From assembly GCA_031772625.1 (NCBI GenBank), contig CM062817.1, positions 954,035,705-954,099,704 of the forward strand: a stretch of 64,000 bases of DNA. The letters run 5' to 3'. Position 1 is the first letter of the stretch; every line of letters begins with the position of its first letter. Positions 58,087 through 64,000 of this stretch are shown one piece after another. A model generated the notes under the pieces. That model ran no database searches and was not told the DNA's origin. It saw nothing but the letters and a program-made list of their open reading frames with translations. The stretch comes from Pinus tabuliformis. Lineage: Eukaryota > Streptophyta > Pinopsida > Pinales > Pinaceae. A program made the translations under genes and the position numbers.

Positions 58087-58578
58087 TCAAATCCCATGGT
58101 CCTAATCAACACCCATAATCTAATTGCAAATGATCCTCAACTGGCACTTAGATATCTTGCTACCCAAGAGCAAGCAATTTCACATTTTAAGGATATGTTT
58201 AGGCTGCTAAGAGATGATAATATACATGCCTGCTAAAGGAGATGGAACACACTGCCACACATCTTGAAGATTAGAGAATATCACTCCCCTCAAAGGTTGA
58301 GAGAGGCACTCAACATGACACCTATGTATAAGAAATCAATGCAAAGGTTGAAGGTCAATTGGATAGGCCTAAAACTCAGTCTACCACTACTCCTAGGGAT
58401 GTTAAAAGGAAGAAAAGAAGAAGAGGAAAAGAGGTAGTGGGAAGAAGTAGAAAGGAAAGCAGGCTTCTAGAAATAAGAAGAAGAGACCATAGCAGAAGCA
58501 TGGGATGTCAGAGAGGCTATTAGAGCCATGAATGACATGGACATTGACTAAGTTGCTCACAGGATGAGCAACACTTTC

Positions 58579-58591
58579 AGTAGGGGGGTGA
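58579..58591 (+). other. Gypsy polypurine tract
   Basis: AGTAGGGGGGTGA directly before the 3' LTR. Confidence 0.85.
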
Positions 58592-61040
58592 TGATGAGCC
58601 TCTTCATTGAGTAATTATATGGGCCTTAACTGGCCTTAATTCACCTCCTATCTTAGTGAAACCAACTATTGTCACAACTTATTGCATACTTTTGATTATA
58701 TTTTGTTTATGGAATGAGTTAGAGTTGGATATGTTGCTATGTGGTCTAATGTGCATGAAATGCAGGAATAAAGGATAAAAGAAGGGAAAATGCAGGAATA
58801 AAGGATAAAAGGAAGGAAAATGCAGGTATAAAGGATAAAAGCAAGGAACTATGGCAAAGACCTTGGTAAAACTAGAATGGGACAAGGGAGAGTAATTATA
58901 GGAGGTAAATCCTCCTCATTTACTACCCCTCCATTTGAATATTCCTTCACCAGCTTGGAGTGCAAACAACCATCACTTTGAAGACTAGAAGACAGCCGAG
59001 CAAGTGAAAAGGACAAAAACCAATTTTTCTTGAATTAGAGGCCAAGCCTCCCTAATGGGAAGAAAGTCGTTAGAGACTTCACATGTATAAATAGAGAGGT
59101 TTAAGACCTTAGTAGGATTTAGACTTCATTTGTAAAAACTCTGTTTTATTTCTGAGCTGCAAGAGACTTGTGACAATTTGTTATGTAATCCAGGGTTTTT
59201 ATAATAAGAATGAGTTCTATTTAAACCAACTCTGAGTTAACTCCGAGGGCTGAAGCTCTTGGGTTAGGGCCCGGCCAAAGCAGCCAAAGCTCCCCTTTAC
59301 TGTACATATATGCTAACATAGAATTCTGTTCTATTTATTTTCTTAAGTAGTTTTATGTCTTTCACTGTTTATTTGCTTAAGTAAGTTGCACTTTCATTAT
59401 AGAAATATAGTGTAGATTATTCATGGTTTTCCTGCTCATCTACTTCAGTAGCTGCATTTGTTGTAGTTTACTTCCATTTATGTCTTCTTTCAGTTCACAG
59501 GTCAGTTAGAGGAAAAATATCACTATCAGCTTGCATGCGGGTGTCTCAACCTCATCTCCTCCCTCTGGGACCATGACTTGAGGAAGAGACACTTCAGAAA
59601 CCCCAAAAACATAGGTTTCTGGTTCTCCAATGAGCTATGGGGTTCGTTGTTTGATGCAGTTATTTGTTCACTCGCACTGGTTCTTCTATCGTTTTCCTTT
59701 AAAAACCTCCTTCAGCACGTTCTTCATGCATCGCTTCCTCACCATCTGATCCGCAACAAACCTTCACAATTATCGTTCAATCCATTAGTTTTCCCAACTG
59801 TCGCTTACTTTATGCGCTTTAAGTCCCCACCATTGATTTTCCTCGCCTGATCTGATGACTGTCGCTTCACCCGATCTCCAACTAGCTTGGCCGATCTCCA
59901 CCGTTGATCAACACTGCCTAATCCAACGGCTGTCGCTTCACCAAATGGCCAACTAGCTTGGCTAATCTCCACCGTTGATTAGCCCCGCTTGATCCAACGA
60001 CTATTGCACAATATCATGCGGATTAGTGCACGACCATTATCCGCCCAAGAGCACGCGAGAAAAGTGGTTTTCTTGTGCTACGTGTCGTGCAGTTAGGCTA
60101 ATCGCGTGAAATTTCAAAATATAGCTTATAGCCTGAAGGGCGCTCAAGAAACTCCTTACCGCCTTAGAAACCCGCTACATCATTTCCTTACATTTCTTTT
60201 TCTCGCGATACAATCTCTGTCGTCCATCTCTTGACTTCATCTGCACGATTAGTTCTCAGTTGTTCATCTTGTTCACCCATCTAGTCACTTAATCTGCGGG
60301 ATAAGATCTCAGTCATTCATCGCTTCGTTACCTTGTTTGTCCATCTCTTCACTTAATTCCTTGCGATACGATCTTCGCCATTCATCTGCTCTGTTAACCT
60401 CGTTCGTCCATCCATTCACTTAATCTTTGCAATTAGATCTCGACCATTCATCTGCTTTATTACCTTGTTCGTCCATCCAATCAATTAATCCTTCGCGATA
60501 TGATCTCCACCGTTCATCCTATTCATTCACCCCGTTCATCCATTTATTCGCTTAAAGCCCTGCGATAAGATCTCCACCACCCATCTTCTGCTCGTTGACC
60601 GATCCAACGGTCCCTATGCACTACTACGTCCTTAGTCTAGTTTAATGTTTTTTTTTTTTAATTCTGCAACTTAGATAGTAGCCTTAGGTTAGTGATTTTT
60701 TTATAAATTCTGCTTAGCATAGTTATTTAATTGGTTAGTTAGGTTATGGTGTTGTTTCTCATTACATGCTGTTTTCGTCAATACTACAGTAGAAGTAACT
60801 CTCCCTTAGGATAGATTTTCTCATCTTCCATCAAAGAGTTAAGCTTCTTCTGACCCTATAGAAGTATGGCTTGGAACCCTGGGGTCTCTTGCCAAATGAG
60901 CAGTGACAACAAGCAGTACCTTCACTTCTACTTGTGCATATAGCACTGTCACCTCCAAGTTTGTACAAACCCTAGGTTGATAAGTAAAGCTGGTAGACCT
61001 GGGAGTTGCAACATTCTTGTTGCAATACCTAGGCTCATCG
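58592..61040 (+). repeat. Gypsy 3' LTR
   Basis: TGATGAGCC ... GGCTCATCG, 2,449 bp. It is about 90 bp shorter than the 5' LTR, partly through loss near 60,630. The right junction gives the TGTTA duplication. Confidence 0.93.
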
Positions 61041-61305
61041 TGTTATAAGCCAACAAATTCTGTGCAACGGGCACAAGTTGCAGAGAACCTAAAACTTGCC
61101 AAGTAGTTGAGGGAAGAATACTAACAGATTTGCCTTCATAAATGATTGTGATAGGTACAAGCACATTATAATTTTGTACAGTGATCTGGAAGGGCACGTA
61201 AGAAGGAAGACGATAGCCTGTTAGTCGACTCCAATCAAAGGAAGTGACCATACTACTTGGAGGGGGTGTCATGACAACGGGAGAACTGCCCCCTTGTGTC
61301 ATGGG
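61041..61305 (-). pseudogene. Old non-autonomous element, right part (protease-domain ORF)
   Basis: Minus-strand reading from 61,302 gives 'FDWSRLTGYRLPSYVPFQIT', 'IYEGKSVSIL' and 'TTWQVLGSLQLVPV'. It is collinear with 48,250-48,460 of the nested element and with the part left of the gypsy insertion. The DEGAS motif has become YEGKS. The fragment ends where the next LTR-like repeat begins (61,306). Confidence 0.8.
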
Positions 61306-61672
61306 TGTAATAACCCTTGGTTAAAATTTCACGTAAAAAAAGTTAATAAAGGCAAAATAAGACCATGGTTAAGGGACACTTATTCCAAGCTTAATGTTGG
61401 GGAAAGATATCCTAGTGGGCATAACTGGATGTGTTTATGGCTAAGGAAATTGGCAAAGGCAATGGCTAAGGCATTAAAAATGAAAAAAGACATTTTTGGT
61501 ACATTTATTTATAAAAATAAAGGAAATAGGGAGAAAAGGAAGGTGAAAGGTCACATGTTGCATGTGAGGAGGAAATTGAAGGAAAATAATGGAAAATGAA
61601 GAAAATAGAGGCCTGATTGATAAAAAGTATTATGAGGATCAGTTGGTACCTTTTGTCAGTTCAGTTTTGGAG

Positions 61673-61711
<39 letters not shown>

Positions 61712-61802
61712 TCTTGGACACTTAGAGTTTTCTTGGAGCACTCTAGCTCTAGAGCAAGGAAGGAAACAACAAGCAAAGCAAAGGAAGCATTACATAGTAT
61801 TT

Positions 61803-62677
61803 TGTCACACCTCCTGCACTTCCCCGTGACATACCCCGAAGTGCCCGAAACATGACCATCATGCAGTGTACTCATCCAGATATGTAGCTCAGATCCTCCC
61901 TAAAACAATGATGGAAAAATGCCTTGAGCTTCCCCTGAAGGAAATGGCTCTAAAACCCTAATTTTGGCATCATCCCCCCTGACACTGAAAACCACGATGG
62001 TCGGTAATTGCACTATACTAGCCCCGTGATGCCATCACGATTTTGGCTTGGATACTATAGATGATCCCTAAAAGAAAATTTTCCCAAAGAAGACAAGAAG
62101 CTTTCATGATCTAGAGACTTCTAGAACGACGAGCTGGAGGTTGTTCGATGTGGATGAGGTTGAGTTCTCCCAAGTTGGCCTTTTGGTCTTATCCCTATGA
62201 GCTACCTCCTTGAGATGAGGGCCTTCTCCTATCTTTGGAGAGATCTTAACTCCCTTTCCCTGCTTATATATTCATTCTCTCCCATTCCCAAATGGTTGGT
62301 CTTTATATTTGCACCCTTGTGCTGAGATTGTGCCTACATGCTACTCATTTCGCTTGGAGAAGGAGTGCTTGGAGAGCTTGAGCTTAGACTTGGACATTCC
62401 CTCAAGGAGAGCTTATTGACTTCAAGGCTTGTTTGTATGCTTCCTCCTTTATTATATTAATGTATACAACTGCTGGTTCATTTTCCATAAATCTTTATGT
62501 TAATGCATCATTTATCTTAATGCTCCTTGATCTGTTAAGTAGGTTACTTTCGATTATGTTGTACTTGCGTGCTTTGTTGTGTCTTGATCTCTTGTGTAGG
62601 CATTTAAACACTCTGAGCAGTAGAACCGAGCCCGTGGCACAAGCGATTCGAGGTCTCCAACAAAGTAGGATATTATA
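61803..62677 (+). mobile_element. Inserted LTR with primer-site remnant
   Basis: Begins TGTCACACCTCC and ends GGATATTATA. It is followed at 62,676-62,687 by TAGCATCAGAAC, 9 of 12 matches to the tRNA-iMet primer site. About 160 bp more of unknown sequence follow before the host LTR resumes. Confidence 0.45.
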
Positions 62678-63114
62678 GCATCAGAACAAGGTATGCCATA
62701 TTCCTCTTCTTCTATTTCGAATGTAACTTAGGAAAGTGTCTAGTAGATTGTCACGTAGGTTTCTAGTCCCACTCATTGGGCTAGAGGGACTGTCTCTGTT
62801 CGCAGAGAAGATTGCCTAGAAAATAGGAAGGAAAGAAAATATCAAACAAGAAAGAGCAGGATCAAGCAACTTCAACAGGAATACTTGCAGGTAACATATT
62901 GCATGTCGGATTTCCTAGTTGGTTTTTACATGCATGGATTTGCATGTTGGTATATGGTTATGTTGTTGTCGATGGCATGGTTTTGTCAGGTCGTGACAGT
63001 GGTTTTCAGCCTAGCCTTGCCTTTTCGAGATAGCATGGTGTGATGGGATTGTTTCTCATTTTTGAACTTTGGAATTGTTGGGTGGTTTCAGAATATGGGG
63101 CGGAGGTGTCTTAG

Positions 63115-63290
63115 GAAAACCCCCAAAGGCCTAGGAATCCCTTGAGCGGCTTTGGCAGGATACATGGTAAACTCTTTGGGTGGAGTCTCAGTTTAAGGCT
63201 TAGTGATTTGGCATGGATTGCGATAAGCCTGAGAGACTAGTGTATCGGTTTACGGCCTAATGATTCTATGTTGATTGTGATAAAGTATGA
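63115..63290. repeat. Hairpin-unit array, third copy (degraded)
   Basis: Fewer units than at 25,095. The clearest is GGCTTA (63,197) with TAAGCC (63,224), a perfect 6-bp outer stem. Confidence 0.6.
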
Positions 63291-64000
63291 GAGATAAGGA
63301 TATGGAAAATTTCTCAAGGATAGTGATGGAGTCCGGAGGAATTCCAAGCTCAGTTTGATTTTGTGATCTTGGTGCCAGTTTTGGTCAGAGGGTGGTGATA
63401 CTACTTGTCAAGTTCCATATGAGTTATCATTCATTTATGTTATGCCTTGTATTCATTCCTGTAGATTGCATTGATCCCAAGTATTTGACAGAATGGCATT
63501 CCCAGTTAGGGATGGTTAGGCCTAGTCGTGGAGTCAATTTTGATTGGAATTCTTGTCATTATGTAAATTATGGATTCTGAATGTGTCATTGAGTTCTGGG
63601 TGGTGACCTGGGATTTGGGCCTAAAAAAGTGGCTCAAATCCTAGAGACACAGGCACAACACTGGGCATAAAAGTTCCTAGACGCATTCACACCCATGTTG
63701 TGGGAGTTTCTAGAGCCTCCTGGACGCATGCTTGTCCATAACAACGGAGCGTCTAGGGGTTTATTGGTATAAAAAAGCAATGGGACCCAGGGGTTGGTTA
63801 CCTGAGTGTTTGGGATGGTTCCTGGGAATCCTGTTGCTGGTGTGGAATGTTTGTATGGTGTGTTTCCAATGATTCCACTTCCTCAAGGTGACTTAGGAAG
63901 TCAAATCATATCATAGTAACTTCTCAGAACATATTTACCCTGGTTAGCCGATTACTTGGGTAGATGTGGGAGGAGGGCATTACAGAGGGAATGAGAAGAT

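Larger units (their letters stand above)
39860..61040 (+). mobile_element. Athila-like Ty3/gypsy retrotransposon, interrupted
   Basis: The 21,181-bp span is flanked by TGTTA (39,855-39,859 and 61,041-61,045). LTRs are 2,542 and 2,449 bp, with a tRNA-Asp primer site, gag, protease, reverse transcriptase, RNase H and integrase, then about 2.2 kb of extra 3' region, then a purine tract. The nested element 44,178-52,460 interrupts gag; without it the element would be about 12.9 kb. LTR divergence in a 200-bp sample is about 7%, older than the copia element. All frames are broken. Confidence 0.93.
61306..63984. mobile_element. LTR-like repeat, third copy, with insertion
   Basis: Inverted ends TGTAATAACCC ... 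GGGCATTACA. It matches 24,347-26,392 over its outer parts. About 1 kb in the middle (about 61,795-62,840) is foreign. A (TC)n(AC)n run lies at 61,674-61,711. The flanking five bases (ATGGG, GAGGG) do not match, so solo LTR versus 5' LTR of an element outside the window is open. Confidence 0.6.

Overview
The window looks like nuclear DNA of a vascular plant, most likely a seed plant. It holds class A1 heat-shock transcription factor genes with the usual single intron in the DNA-binding domain. It also holds plant-type hAT transposons, a Ty1/copia element primed by initiator tRNA-Met, an Athila-like Ty3/gypsy element primed by tRNA-Asp, and a Tat/Ogre-type tRNA-Arg primer site. About four fifths of the window is repeats. 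No rRNA, tRNA, organellar or bacterial gene was seen. The species cannot be told from this sequence.

Region 1 (1-23,972) is a direct duplication. Segment A (1-8,173, cut on the left by the window edge and on the right by a 100-N gap) and segment B (15,672-23,972) share the same order: a decayed L1-type LINE, an HSFA1-like gene on the minus strand, its leader, and an AT-rich satellite of about 290 bp units. The only host genes I can support are the two HSF copies. Copy B (18,671-20,851, 516 aa) looks complete. Copy A (2,870-5,139, 544 aa) has a frameshift that replaces the C-terminal export-signal-like end. Between the segments lie a scrap of copia reverse transcriptase, a decayed hAT transposon (9,090-12,826, plus) and a truncated second hAT (12,827 to about 15,064, minus).

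Region 2 (23,973-30,274) is non-coding repeat. It holds an LTR-like repeat with a 5-bp target duplication (24,347-26,392), inside a tandem duplication of about 2.5 kb. Each copy carries an array of short hairpin-forming units. A minisatellite of about 22 bp ends the region.

Region 3 (30,275-36,773) is a structurally complete Ty1/copia element with identical-length 1,137 bp LTRs, a CAATG target duplication, primer site and polypurine tract. Its coding region carries stop codons and one frameshift.

Region 4 (36,779-61,305) is a three-level nest. An old minus-strand non-autonomous element (left part to 39,859, right part 61,041-61,305) was split by an Athila-like gypsy element (39,860-61,040, TSD TGTTA). 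That element was itself split by a second member of the non-autonomous family (44,178-52,460).

Region 5 (61,306-64,000) is another copy of the region 2 LTR-like repeat, with a smaller LTR inserted in it.

The mobile elements are not a working system together. They record successive insertions around one duplicated stress-regulator locus.
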